Shown: positions 1 through 6,656, numbered from the stretch's first letter. The stretch is 9,219 nt of DNA from Rhodobacter sp. (GCA_027482795.1 JAIXVS010000289.1:1-9219); one strand, 5' to 3'. Notes: generated by a model from the letters alone, not told the origin. A program made the numbers and translations.

Positions 1-535
1 CGTTCAGCCCCAGCGCCTGTGCCGCCTCGATCTGGCCCTTATCCACTGACAAAAGACCTGCGCGAAAAATTTCCGCCAAAAAGGCAGAATAGGCAATGGT
101 CAGGGCAATAATCGCCCGCGCGATCAGGGGAAAGTCGCGGGTGCGCCACGGATCAAGGCCAAACCAACTGCCCACCCAATTGACCGCCACCACCAGCGCG
201 GGGGCCGCAGCAAAGGCGATGTACAAAAGCAGCACCATTATCGGAATGCCGCGCACCACCTCGATATAAAACCGCGCTGATTGGCGCAGGATCATCCAGC
301 GCGACAGGCCCGCCACGGCAAGGCCCAGCCCAATGGCGCAGGCGGACGTATAGGCGATCACCGCAACAAAAGCCGTCACCGCAATGCCCTGCACCAGCGT
401 AGACATCACATCTGCGTAGATTTGGTTGGCCCAAACCTCGTAAAACAGCCACAAGACCAGACCTACCAACAAGATCAGCCAATAAGGCCGCTCGCCCGCC
501 GCGCCTTGTGGGTTTTGCGGATTGGGGGCGGTCAT
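1..535 (-). CDS. Polar amino-acid ABC transporter permease, partial (3' end lies outside the window)
   Basis: Inner-membrane permease subunit of an ABC importer for polar amino acids (HisM/GlnP class). I translated it by hand from ATG at 535-533; the frame stays open for 178 codons to the window edge. Residues about 18-36 form a first hydrophobic segment, and further membrane segments lie near 48-75, 97-118 and 138-156. The conserved VRGIPIMVLLLYIAFAA stretch (about 94-110) is typical of this family. The window ends inside the EAA loop (EIFRAG..., about 155-178, including KGQIEAAQALG), which contacts the ATPase subunit. Family members are usually 220-290 residues, so perhaps a third is missing. 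A G-rich stretch just upstream could serve as ribosome binding site. The gene starts 21 bp after the stop of the substrate-binding protein gene and is almost certainly in the same operon. The substrate cannot be read from the sequence. Confidence 0.9.
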   Translation of the reverse strand, partial: MTAPNPQNPQGAAGERPYWLILLVGLVLWLFYEVWANQIYADVMSTLVQGIAVTAFVAVIAYTSACAIGLGLAVAGLSRWMILRQSARFYIEVVRGIPIMVLLLYIAFAAAPALVVAVNWVGSWFGLDPWRTRDFPLIARAIIALTIAYSAFLAEIFRAGLLSVDKGQIEAAQALGLN

Positions 536-556
536 ATCGCCGCCCCCCAAGCGCTG

Positions 557-1288
557 TTATTGGCCCATTTTATAGTCAAGGAACCACTTTTTGTTCAGCG
601 CATCAATCGTACCATCTGCCTTTAGCGCGGCAATGGCGGCGTTCATTGGCGCGACCAAATCGCTGCCCTTGGGGAAGATAAACCCGAAATCTTCAGTCCC
701 CAGCTTTTCGCCGATGATCTTCAATGCGCCGCCCGACGCATCAACATAGCCCGCGCCAGCGGTGCCATCTGTCAGCAGCAAATCAACATCGCCTGCTTTC
801 AACGCCTCGACAGTGGCACCAAATGTTTCAAACAGTTTGATGCGTGGGTTTGCCTCATTTCCGTCCAGCACGTTGTAGACGCCCACATAAAATGGCGTTG
901 TGCCAGGCTGGGCGGCCATCAGCAAATCGGGGTTGGCTGCAAAGCTGGCCGCATCGGTAAAGCGCGCTTCATCGCCGCGCACCATCATCACCATTTCCGA
1001 TGTCATATAGCTGTCCGAAAAATCGACCTGTTCTTTGCGGTCATCGCGAATGGTGATGCCCGTCATACCCAAATCAAACTGGCCTTCCGATACAGCAGGA
1101 ATCATCGCATCCCAAGAGATGTTTTCGTATTTGACGGTCGCATTCAAACGCTTGGCAATTTCGGCCATCGCGTCATATTCCCAGCCAATCGCAGCGCCGC
1201 TGGCATCCAAAAACTGCAAGGGCGGGTAGGCGTTTTCTGTCACAACCACAATCTCGCGGCCAGCCAGATCGGGCAGGCCTTGCGCCAC
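557..1288 (-). CDS. Family 3 amino-acid ABC transporter substrate-binding protein; start codon and signal-peptide N-terminus missing
   Basis: Type 2 periplasmic binding protein (SBP_bac_3) that should capture a polar amino acid for the adjacent permease. The mature domain is complete: IVVVTENAYPPLQF (about 13-26), WDAMIPAVSEGQFDLGM (about 59-75), and the family signature TGITIRDDRKEQVDFSDSY (about 76-94), whose arginine normally binds the ligand carboxylate. A second-lobe region, ALKAGDVDLLLTDG (about 163-176), follows, and the C-terminal helix is normal. The only usable start in frame is GTG at 1288-1286, which gives 243 residues beginning at MAQGLPDL. That GTG encodes the V of a textbook AVA|QG signal-peptidase site. 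The frame upstream still encodes a hydrophobic signal-peptide core but meets TAA at 1336-1334 without any ATG, GTG or TTG. As written, the protein would stay in the cytoplasm. Either the gene is recently broken or the assembly lost bases at this junction. Family assignment is secure; functionality is doubtful. Confidence 0.88.
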   Translation of the reverse strand: MAQGLPDLAGREIVVVTENAYPPLQFLDASGAAIGWEYDAMAEIAKRLNATVKYENISWDAMIPAVSEGQFDLGMTGITIRDDRKEQVDFSDSYMTSEMVMMVRGDEARFTDAASFAANPDLLMAAQPGTTPFYVGVYNVLDGNEANPRIKLFETFGATVEALKAGDVDLLLTDGTAGAGYVDASGGALKIIGEKLGTEDFGFIFPKGSDLVAPMNAAIAALKADGTIDALNKKWFLDYKMGQ

Positions 1289-1333
1289 AGCGGGGGCGGC
1301 AGTTAGAACAAGGGCGGCAAGTGGGGCTAAGGT
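1289..1333 (-). other. Start-less signal-peptide coding remnant of the substrate-binding protein
   Basis: Reading upstream of the GTG at 1288 in the same frame gives TLAPLAALVLTAAPA, continuing into VA|QG. This is a clear signal-peptide h-region and cleavage motif with no initiator and no basic n-region. The preceding in-frame codon is TAA (1336-1334), formed by the last codons of ubiG. The ubiG stop TAG (1329-1327) lies inside this segment, so the two genes overlap by seven bases. A normal allele would be expected to read something like M-K-(K)-T-L-A-P-L. What is seen is the remnant and the absence of a start. That a deletion caused it is inference. Confidence 0.75.
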
Positions 1334-2067
1334 TTAACGCTGGCGGTGACGTAATTGACCGATAAATCGCGCACCGATAGCGACCAGCGCCACAAAATTG
1401 GGTTAAACACCATGCCTTTGCGATCCACAGGGCGCAGCCCCGCGCCGCTGATAAGGGCATAGAGCTCGTCCGGCGTGATGAATTTGACCCAATCATGCGT
1501 GCCTTTGGGCAGCCAGCGCATCACCCATTCCGCGCCGATAATCGCCATGGCATAGCTTTTGGGGTTGCGGTTGATGGTCGAACAAATCATCAGCCCGCCT
1601 GGTTTCAGCAGGGCATGGCAGGCGGCCAAATAGGCGGCGGGGCCCTCTACATGCTCGATCACTTCCATATTCAGCACAACGTCAAACTGCTCACCCGCGC
1701 TGGCCAAATCTTCGGCGGTGGTGTGTCGGTAATCGATGGTAAGGCCCGATTGCTGCGCATGAACTTGCGCGACAGGAATGTTGCGCGGCGCTGCATCGGC
1801 CCCCACCACATCGGCCCCCAGCCGCGCCATAGGTTCCGACAGCAACCCACCGCCGCAGCCAATATCCAAAATGCGCAGCCCCGCAAAGGGGGTGGGCGCG
1901 GTTAAATCGCGGTCATATTGGGCGGCGATTTGGCCCGTGATATAAGACAAACGGCAGGGGTTCATCTGGTGCAAAGGCTTGAATTTGCCGTTCGCATCCC
2001 ACCATTCTGCCGCCATCGCCTCGAACTTGGCAACCTCGGCCGCATCGATTGTGCTGATTTTTGTCAT
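1327..2067 (-). CDS. ubiG: Ubiquinone biosynthesis O-methyltransferase
   Basis: SAM-dependent O-methyltransferase that carries out the O-methylation steps of ubiquinone synthesis, normally at the inner face of the cytoplasmic membrane. The protein is 246 residues, usual for the family. The N-terminus carries the family signature FEAMAAEWWDANGKFKPLH (about 15-33). Motif I, LDIGCGGG (67-74), binds SAM. The segment NMEVIEHV (133-140) carries E135, E138 and H139, matching the E-x-x-E-H metal site known in Escherichia coli UbiG. Further family blocks are INRNPKSYAMAIIGAEW (about 165-181), LPKGTHDWVKFITPDEL (about 186-202) and the C-terminal VNYVTASVKP. I chose ATG at 2067-2065 over the longer frame starting at 2097 because a strong AAGGAGGC Shine-Dalgarno (complement of 2071-2078) precedes it at good spacing and the family starts here. 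It is divergent from pip across about 59 bp, and its stop overlaps the damaged signal-peptide segment downstream. Confidence 0.95.
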   Translation of the reverse strand: MTKISTIDAAEVAKFEAMAAEWWDANGKFKPLHQMNPCRLSYITGQIAAQYDRDLTAPTPFAGLRILDIGCGGGLLSEPMARLGADVVGADAAPRNIPVAQVHAQQSGLTIDYRHTTAEDLASAGEQFDVVLNMEVIEHVEGPAAYLAACHALLKPGGLMICSTINRNPKSYAMAIIGAEWVMRWLPKGTHDWVKFITPDELYALISGAGLRPVDRKGMVFNPILWRWSLSVRDLSVNYVTASVKP

Positions 2068-2070
2068 AAC

Positions 2071-2078
2071 GCCTCCTT
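2071..2078 (-). promoter_or_regulatory. Strong Shine-Dalgarno sequence of ubiG
   Basis: The minus strand reads AAGGAGGC ending three bases before the ATG at 2067, with the GGAGG core six or so bases away from the start. It is the best ribosome binding site in the window and fixes the ubiG start at 2067 rather than at the upstream in-frame start at 2097. Confidence 0.8.
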
Positions 2079-2126
2079 GCACTTGCGCCCATAGCATCGC
2101 AATCTGGGATCATATATAGGACGATT
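2079..2126. promoter_or_regulatory. Divergent ubiG/pip promoter region with an AT-rich core
   Basis: This is the only space between the divergent ubiG and pip genes. It contains CATATATAG (2111-2119), the most AT-rich stretch nearby, which could serve as a -10 element in either direction. No convincing -35 box at correct spacing is visible for either gene, so exact promoter positions cannot be given. The location between divergent genes is the main support. Confidence 0.4.
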
Positions 2127-3098
2127 ATGGATCACAGATCAGGGCAAAAGCGCGCAGTTGAATATCTTTATCCGCCGATCGACCCCTTCGATCAGCGCGT
2201 TATGGATATGGGCGAAGGCCAGCGCGTGTATGTCGAACAATGTGGCCGCCCCGATGGCGTGCCCGTGCTGGTGCTGCATGGCGGGCCAGGGGGCGGGTGC
2301 AGCCCCGCAATGCGCCGCTATTTTGACCCTAATGTGTACCGCATTGTGTTGTTCGATCAGCGCGGATGTGGCCGCTCGCGCCCCCATGCTTCGGTCGATC
2401 ACAACACCACTTGGCATTTGGTCAGCGATATCGAAGCCATCCGCGAGGCGCTGGGGATTGAACGGTTTATCCTGTTTGGCGGATCGTGGGGGGCAACGCT
2501 GGCGCTGGTATACGCCATTTCCCACCCAATGCGCGTGCGCCATTTGGTGCTGCGCGGCGTGTTTTTGTCGATGAAATCAGAACTCGATTGGTTTTATGGC
2601 GGCGGGGCAGGGGCGTTTTTTCCAGAACTTTGGGCCAAGTTTTGCGATTTGATTCCGCAAGATGAACGGGGCGACATGATCACCGCCTATCATCGCCGCC
2701 TGTTCAGCGGCGATTTGGCGCTGGAAACACGGGCGGCGCGGCTGTGGGCGAATTGGGAAAATGCGCTGGCGTCTGTGCATAGCGCAGGAAATCTGGGCGA
2801 CAGCCCTGCGGAATACGCCCGCGCCTTTTCGCGGCTGGAATCGCATTATTTCATCAATGGCGGGTTTTTGGCCCATGATGGGTGGATTTTGGATAACAAA
2901 AACCGCATCAGCGCCATTCCCGCCGACATTATTCAGGGCCGCTTTGATATGATCTGCCCGCCCTTGTCTGCCTATCGTTTGGCAAGCGGTTGGGCGGGGG
3001 CAAATTTGCAGATGATTGGCCTTGCAGGCCACGCCCTATCCGAAGCAGGCATATCCGAGGCGCTGGTTGGCGTTATGGACAGCCTGCGCGCGCGTTAA
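2127..3098 (+). CDS. pip: Proline iminopeptidase (alpha/beta-hydrolase, peptidase family S33)
   Basis: Cytoplasmic exopeptidase that removes N-terminal proline from peptides. It has 323 residues, the usual length. The oxyanion-hole motif HGGPGGG is at 51-57, and FDQRGCGRSRPH at 76-87 is the family block after it. The nucleophile elbow GGSWGATLAL (118-127) places the catalytic serine at S120. The acid is probably D274 in QGRFDMICP and the histidine H302 in LAGHALSE, completing the triad. The cap-domain segment WANWENALAS (about 207-216) is typical of Pip and helps separate it from other hydrolases. The start at ATG 2127 is preceded by a weak AGGA (2118-2121). The gene ends tail-to-tail with the oxidoreductase, the two stop codons sharing four bases. 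All catalytic residues are present, so it should be active. Confidence 0.94.
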   Translation: MDHRSGQKRAVEYLYPPIDPFDQRVMDMGEGQRVYVEQCGRPDGVPVLVLHGGPGGGCSPAMRRYFDPNVYRIVLFDQRGCGRSRPHASVDHNTTWHLVSDIEAIREALGIERFILFGGSWGATLALVYAISHPMRVRHLVLRGVFLSMKSELDWFYGGGAGAFFPELWAKFCDLIPQDERGDMITAYHRRLFSGDLALETRAARLWANWENALASVHSAGNLGDSPAEYARAFSRLESHYFINGGFLAHDGWILDNKNRISAIPADIIQGRFDMICPPLSAYRLASGWAGANLQMIGLAGHALSEAGISEALVGVMDSLRAR

Positions 3099-4123
3099 AG
3101 GCGAAAATCGGGCGGGATCGTATCGCGCCCGTCCAACACCAAATCTGCCATCACTTGCGCGATTTTTGGGGCCATGCCAAAGCCAATTTTAAAGCCGCCA
3201 TTGGCCACGAAATGCCCTGCGCGGTTGGGCCAAGCCCCCAAAATCGGCGCGCGGGTAATGGCGCGGGGGCGGATACCTGCCCATCGGTCAATCACCCTTG
3301 CCGATGCCAGCGCAGGCACAATAGCGCGGGCGCGGGCTATCACCGCGTCTAGCTTGGCATCGGTTGTCGCCGCATCATCCCATGTGTTTTCCGATGTTGA
3401 TCCAATGGCAACCGTAGCGTCGCTGTGCGGCACGATGTGCAGATTATCGGCATAGATTTGCGGGAAAGTGCCCGCATCCCATTCCAAAAGCGCCGCTTGC
3501 CCCTTTACCCCGCCGCCCATCGGCCTGCCCAAATCGCGGCCCAAATCCAGCAGCCCCGCAAGGCCCGTGGCCCAAACCACATGGCCTTGATCTGCGGCAT
3601 CCCCCACACTCATGCGCCCACCAAGGGCCGTGATCGCCGCCGCCAGCGCCGCCCCTGCGCGGCGCGGATGCAGGCGCGCCGATAGGCTGTCATAGACCAA
3701 ATACCCCGATGGGCTGGCAGGCTCCCACGCTGCGCCCGTGGCAGCGCGCAATTCCCAAACCGCATGATCGCCCCAGTGTTGCGCCGCCCCCGCCGCGCGC
3801 GTGCGGGCCAAATCAACCCCTGCGCCATCGGCAATCGGTTGCAATCGCCCCAGCCGCGCATAGCCCGCATCCACGCCCCCCGCCTGCGCCACCCCATCCC
3901 AAAACGCCTGCGCCATCAGCAGGCTTTCCAGCTGAAACGCCTTTTTCTCGTTCCAACTGTCTGGCACATGCGGGCTCAGCGCGCCCACCAAACCGCCCGA
4001 CGATCCCGCCCCAATGGCCACCGTTTCGATCACTTGCACCTTTGCGCCGCGCTTTGCGGCCTCATAGGCGATGGATAGGCCGAAAATCCCCGCGCCGCGC
4101 ACCGTTACGTCATATCTTGCCAT
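3095..4123 (-). CDS. FAD-dependent amine/amino-acid oxidoreductase (DAO superfamily, MnmC C-domain/glycine-oxidase-like)
   Basis: Flavoenzyme of the D-amino-acid oxidase fold, 342 residues. The N-terminal dinucleotide motif GAGIFG (10-15) is followed by E33 at the end of the second strand, which normally holds the ribose of FAD, and by GAGSSGGLVGALSPH (38-52), the family's second FAD contact. GVKGQAALLEW (205-215) and GSTSE (241-245) lie in the substrate domain. WAGIRPR (281-287) and NGGFKIGFGMAPKIA (308-322) form the C-terminal FAD/substrate block. The length and these motifs fit glycine oxidase (ThiO), DadA-like enzymes and the oxidoreductase half of MnmC. The divergent neighbour is MnmD, the counterpart of the other half of MnmC, which makes a role in wobble-uridine modification attractive but unproven. 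The start is ATG 4123-4121 with a modest G-rich site upstream. Superfamily is certain; substrate is not. Confidence 0.88.
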   Translation of the reverse strand: MARYDVTVRGAGIFGLSIAYEAAKRGAKVQVIETVAIGAGSSGGLVGALSPHVPDSWNEKKAFQLESLLMAQAFWDGVAQAGGVDAGYARLGRLQPIADGAGVDLARTRAAGAAQHWGDHAVWELRAATGAAWEPASPSGYLVYDSLSARLHPRRAGAALAAAITALGGRMSVGDAADQGHVVWATGLAGLLDLGRDLGRPMGGGVKGQAALLEWDAGTFPQIYADNLHIVPHSDATVAIGSTSENTWDDAATTDAKLDAVIARARAIVPALASARVIDRWAGIRPRAITRAPILGAWPNRAGHFVANGGFKIGFGMAPKIAQVMADLVLDGRDTIPPDFRL

Positions 4124-4152
4124 TGATAGCGCCGCCCTTCATGGTCTGGATT

Positions 4153-4158
4153 AAAGGA
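4153..4158 (+). promoter_or_regulatory. Shine-Dalgarno sequence of mnmD
   Basis: AAAGGA ends eight bases before the ATG at 4167 and supports that start. It lies within the 43-bp divergent gap between the oxidoreductase and mnmD, which must also hold both promoters. It also lies in a small inverted repeat, AAAG (4153-4156) with CTTT (4163-4166), too short to be assigned a role. Confidence 0.5.
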
Positions 4159-4166
4159 TAGTCTTT

Positions 4167-4838
4167 ATGCGCAGTAACGACCAGACCGCCAACATCGAAT
4201 GGCGCGAAGGCGGGGTTCCCATCTCCACCCGCTTTGACGACCCCTATTTTTCGCTGAATGATGGGCTGGCCGAAACGGGCCATGTGTTTTTGGCAGGCAA
4301 TGACCTGCCCGCGCGGCTGAAGCCGGGGTTTTCCATCGCCGAACTTGGCTTTGGCACGGGGCTAAACCTGCTGGCCACGGCGCTGATCTGCCCCAGCGAT
4401 TGCCCGATCACCTACACCAGTTTTGAAGCCTACCCGATGCAGGCAGATGACATCGCCCGCGCGCTGGATCTTTTCCCGCAAACCGCCCCCGTCGCCGCGC
4501 CGTTTTTGGCGGCTTGGGGCGCGGGGATGCGCGCCTTTACCCTTGGGCCAATTTCGGTTCAGGTCATCATCGGCGATGCGCAAGACACGCTGCCCAATTG
4601 GGCGGGCCACGCCGATGCGTGGTATTTGGATGGGTTCTCCCCTGCCAAAAACCCACAGCTTTGGTCGCCCGACCTGATGGGCGAGGTTGCCCGCCACACC
4701 GCCCCGCACGGCACCTTTGCGACCTATACCGCAGCGGGGCATGTGCGCCGCGCGCTGGGCGAGGCAGGGTTTGACGTGGCGCGCGTGGCAGGATACGGGC
4801 GCAAACGGCATATGAGCAAAGGGGCGCTGCGGGCATGA
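4167..4838 (+). CDS. mnmD: tRNA (5-methylaminomethyl-2-thiouridine)(34)-methyltransferase, stand-alone
   Basis: SAM-dependent methyltransferase of the DUF752 family, equal to the methyltransferase half of bifunctional MnmC. It methylates the aminomethyl group on uridine 34 of certain tRNAs, the last step of mnm5(s2)U synthesis. The 223 residues include the family-typical N-terminus (STRFDDPYFSLNDGLAET, 20-37), the SAM motif ELGFGTGLN (59-67), FEAYP (86-90) and the diagnostic block YLDGFSPAKNPQLWSPDL (153-170). The C-terminal GYGRKRHMSKG fits the end of the family's domain. No oxidoreductase domain follows; instead the stop overlaps the next start (ATGA). A DAO-type oxidoreductase lies divergently upstream. 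It leads an operon with two EamA permeases, whose functional link to tRNA modification is not obvious. Known single-domain relatives exist, for example in Aquifex. Confidence 0.92.
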   Translation: MRSNDQTANIEWREGGVPISTRFDDPYFSLNDGLAETGHVFLAGNDLPARLKPGFSIAELGFGTGLNLLATALICPSDCPITYTSFEAYPMQADDIARALDLFPQTAPVAAPFLAAWGAGMRAFTLGPISVQVIIGDAQDTLPNWAGHADAWYLDGFSPAKNPQLWSPDLMGEVARHTAPHGTFATYTAAGHVRRALGEAGFDVARVAGYGRKRHMSKGALRA

Positions 4839-5710
4839 CCAATAATCAAAAAGGCATATGGCTGATGATCGCCGCCGTGGCCGCCTTTGCCGCGCAAGAT
4901 GGGTTTTCGCGCTATTTAGCAGGCACTTACAACACGCTGATGATTGTGATGATCCGCTATTGGGTCTTTGCCGCCTTTGTGGTGTTTCTGGCCCTGCGCC
5001 GCCCCGAAGGCGTTCGCACCGCCATTCATTCCACCCGCCTTTGGGCGCATTTTGTGCGGTCGGTCTTTTTGGTCAGCGAGATTATCCTGATCGTCTGGGG
5101 CTATACCAAAATCGGCTTGATCGAAAGCCACGCCGTGTTTGCCATTTGCCCGCTATTGGTTGTGGCCCTGTCTGGCCCCGTTTTGGGCGAAAAACTCAGC
5201 TGGCAGCGCTGGGCGGCTGTCGGCACGGGGGTGGTGGGGGTGCTGATTATTCTGCGCCCCTCGTCTGGGGTGTTTTCGCCTTGGGCGCTGCTGCCCCTTG
5301 GGGCGGCGGTGCTGTTTGCCACCTATTCGGTTCTCACGCGCCTCACCACGCGGGGCGAGCCGAACTTTCCATCGTTCTTTTGGCCAGGTGTGCTGGGCGC
5401 AGGCATTATGACAGTGATCGGCTTTGGCCATTGGCAGCCTGTCTTGCCCTTTGATTGGGCGCTGATCGCCGCCTATTCGGCGCTGTCGGTCTTTTCGCAT
5501 TGGTTGCTGCTGAAATGCTACGAAGTGGCCGAAGCGTCTTCGGTTCAGCCCTTTGCCTATCTGCAAATCGTGTTTGTCTCGATCATCGGCCTGACGATTT
5601 ACAACGAGGTGTTGCAAACCCATGTCGTGCTGGGCGCGTTGATTATTGTGGCGGCGGGCATCTATGCCCTTTGGCACGAACGCGGCAAATCAAAGGCAGC
5701 CGTCCTATGA
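4835..5710 (+). CDS. EamA/DMT-family transporter, first of a tandem pair
   Basis: Inner-membrane drug/metabolite transporter, 291 residues. Two EamA domains (about 8-140 and 150-282) are expected to give ten membrane helices. Visible hydrophobic segments include 7-22, 34-54, 74-90, 97-113, 126-140, 147-166, 180-198, 206-226, 240-256 and 263-280. Blocks shared with the downstream paralogue are LIESHAVF (95-102), SGPVLGE (113-119), VFSPWALLPL (146-155), VAEAS (231-235) and QPFAYLQ (238-244). It starts at ATG 4835, overlapping the mnmD stop as ATGA, so it is probably translationally coupled to mnmD. The family exports or imports diverse metabolites; the substrate cannot be inferred from this sequence. 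The C-terminus is short and basic (HERGKSKAAVL), consistent with a cytoplasmic end. Confidence 0.9.
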   Translation: MTNNQKGIWLMIAAVAAFAAQDGFSRYLAGTYNTLMIVMIRYWVFAAFVVFLALRRPEGVRTAIHSTRLWAHFVRSVFLVSEIILIVWGYTKIGLIESHAVFAICPLLVVALSGPVLGEKLSWQRWAAVGTGVVGVLIILRPSSGVFSPWALLPLGAAVLFATYSVLTRLTTRGEPNFPSFFWPGVLGAGIMTVIGFGHWQPVLPFDWALIAAYSALSVFSHWLLLKCYEVAEASSVQPFAYLQIVFVSIIGLTIYNEVLQTHVVLGALIIVAAGIYALWHERGKSKAAVL

Positions 5711-6603
5711 AAACCATACAAAATCAGCGCCTTGGCATTTATCTGATGATTGCCACCACCATCGTCTTTGCCCTGCAAGACGGCGTGTCGCGCCATCTTG
5801 GGGCCAACAATAACGTCTATATGGTGGTGATGATCCGATTTTGGTTCTTTGCCCTGTTCGTTATGGCGATTGCGGCGCGCAGCGAAGGGGGCCTTCGCGC
5901 CGCCGTGCGCAGCAAGCGGCCGCTGACACAAATCTTTCGCGGGGTTTTGCTGGTGGCCGAGGTCTGCGTTATGGTCGTGGCCTTTGTCAAACTGGGCCTG
6001 ATTGAAAGCCACGCCGTCTTTATCGCCTACCCGCTGATCGTGGCCGCCCTGTCTGGCCCGATCTTGGGCGAGGCTGTGGGCTGGCGGCGTTGGGCGGCCA
6101 TTGGCGTGGGCTTTGTCGGCGTGCTGATTATCCTGCAACCAGGCCTAGCGGTGTTTTCCCCTTGGGCGCTGCTGCCGCTGATTTCGGCGTTCATGTTTGC
6201 GCTGTACAGCCTGCTGACACGGTTCGTCTCGCGCGAGGATTCTGCGCAGGTTAGCTTTTTCTGGACAGGCGTGGCGGGCGCCGTTGCCATTACACCCCTT
6301 GGCCTGATGCATTGGCAGCCCATGTCGCTTGCCGATTGGGGCTGGATGGCGTCGCTGTGCCTCACCGCCGCGCTGGGCCACTGGCTCTTGATCCGCGCCT
6401 ATGCCGTGGCCGAGGCATCGGCCCTGCAACCCTTTGCCTATTTGCAACTGGTCTGGGTGTCCGTGCTGGGCCTGTTGTTTTTGGGCGAAACCCTGCGGCT
6501 GAACGTGGCCACAGGGGCGGTGATAGTAGCGGCGGCGGGGCTGTTTGCGCTGTGGCGGGAAAGGGTTAGGGCAAAAGCCCACCCCTTATCCACAGAAGAC
6601 TAG
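5707..6603 (+). CDS. EamA/DMT-family transporter, second of a tandem pair
   Basis: Paralogue of the preceding gene, 298 residues, again with two EamA domains and about ten membrane segments. The two proteins align end to end without large gaps, and roughly half the aligned residues look identical by eye. Shared blocks here are LIESHAVF (98-105), SGPILGE (116-122), VFSPWALLPL (149-158), TRFVSRE (171-177), GHWLL (224-228), VAEAS (234-238) and QPFAYLQ (241-247). Conservation is also visible in DNA, for instance the block encoding FSPWALLP near 5271-5298 and 6151-6178, pointing to an old tandem duplication. I chose ATG 5707 because it overlaps the stop of the first copy as ATGA and matches its N-terminus; the same frame is open further upstream from 5455 only inside that gene. 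The substrate is unknown. Confidence 0.9.
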   Translation: MKTIQNQRLGIYLMIATTIVFALQDGVSRHLGANNNVYMVVMIRFWFFALFVMAIAARSEGGLRAAVRSKRPLTQIFRGVLLVAEVCVMVVAFVKLGLIESHAVFIAYPLIVAALSGPILGEAVGWRRWAAIGVGFVGVLIILQPGLAVFSPWALLPLISAFMFALYSLLTRFVSREDSAQVSFFWTGVAGAVAITPLGLMHWQPMSLADWGWMASLCLTAALGHWLLIRAYAVAEASALQPFAYLQLVWVSVLGLLFLGETLRLNVATGAVIVAAAGLFALWRERVRAKAHPLSTED

Positions 6604-6615
6604 CCAAATTTCCCC

Positions 6616-6648
6616 TTTACAGTCTTTCCCCTATCCTACACTATATCT
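6616..6648 (+). promoter_or_regulatory. Candidate promoter for the YbjN gene
   Basis: TTTACA (6616-6621) resembles a -35 box. The AT-rich CTACACTATATCTAG stretch (6636-6650) offers possible -10 boxes, TACACT (6637-6642, spacing 15) or TATATC (6643-6648, spacing 21). Neither spacing is ideal. The candidate -10 sites fall inside the inverted repeat, so a repressor binding there would block transcription. Weak evidence, based on sequence only. Confidence 0.3.
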
Positions 6649-6656
6649 AGTAGGGG
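6628..6656. repeat. Inverted repeat upstream of the YbjN gene
   Basis: CCCCTA (6628-6633) pairs with TAGGGG (6651-6656). After a two-base offset on the left side, CTA (6636-6638) pairs with TAG (6648-6650). The centre, CACTATATC, is AT-rich. The repeat lies 25 bp after the stop of the second EamA gene. No T-run follows, so it is not a standard intrinsic terminator; an operator or a weak hairpin is possible. Confidence 0.4.

Noticed and set aside
153..482. Open frame of 109 codons on the minus strand
   Set aside because: It is an out-of-frame shadow of the permease, whose correct frame shows the EAA loop and membrane segments.
1289..1345. Programmed -1 frameshift from ubiG into the substrate-binding protein, giving a fused product
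   Set aside because: The binding-protein frame is -1 to ubiG here, but TTAAACC is not a slippery heptamer, the shift window is only a few codons, and a UbiG-signal-peptide fusion makes no sense for export.
2068..2097. Ten-residue N-terminal extension of UbiG from an upstream in-frame start
   Set aside because: The strong AAGGAGGC site and the family N-terminus both point to ATG 2067; the extension has no such site.
5455..5706. Long N-terminal extension of the second EamA permease
   Set aside because: It lies wholly inside the first permease gene in another frame and reads as non-membrane, low-similarity sequence; the ATGA overlap at 5707 is the natural start.
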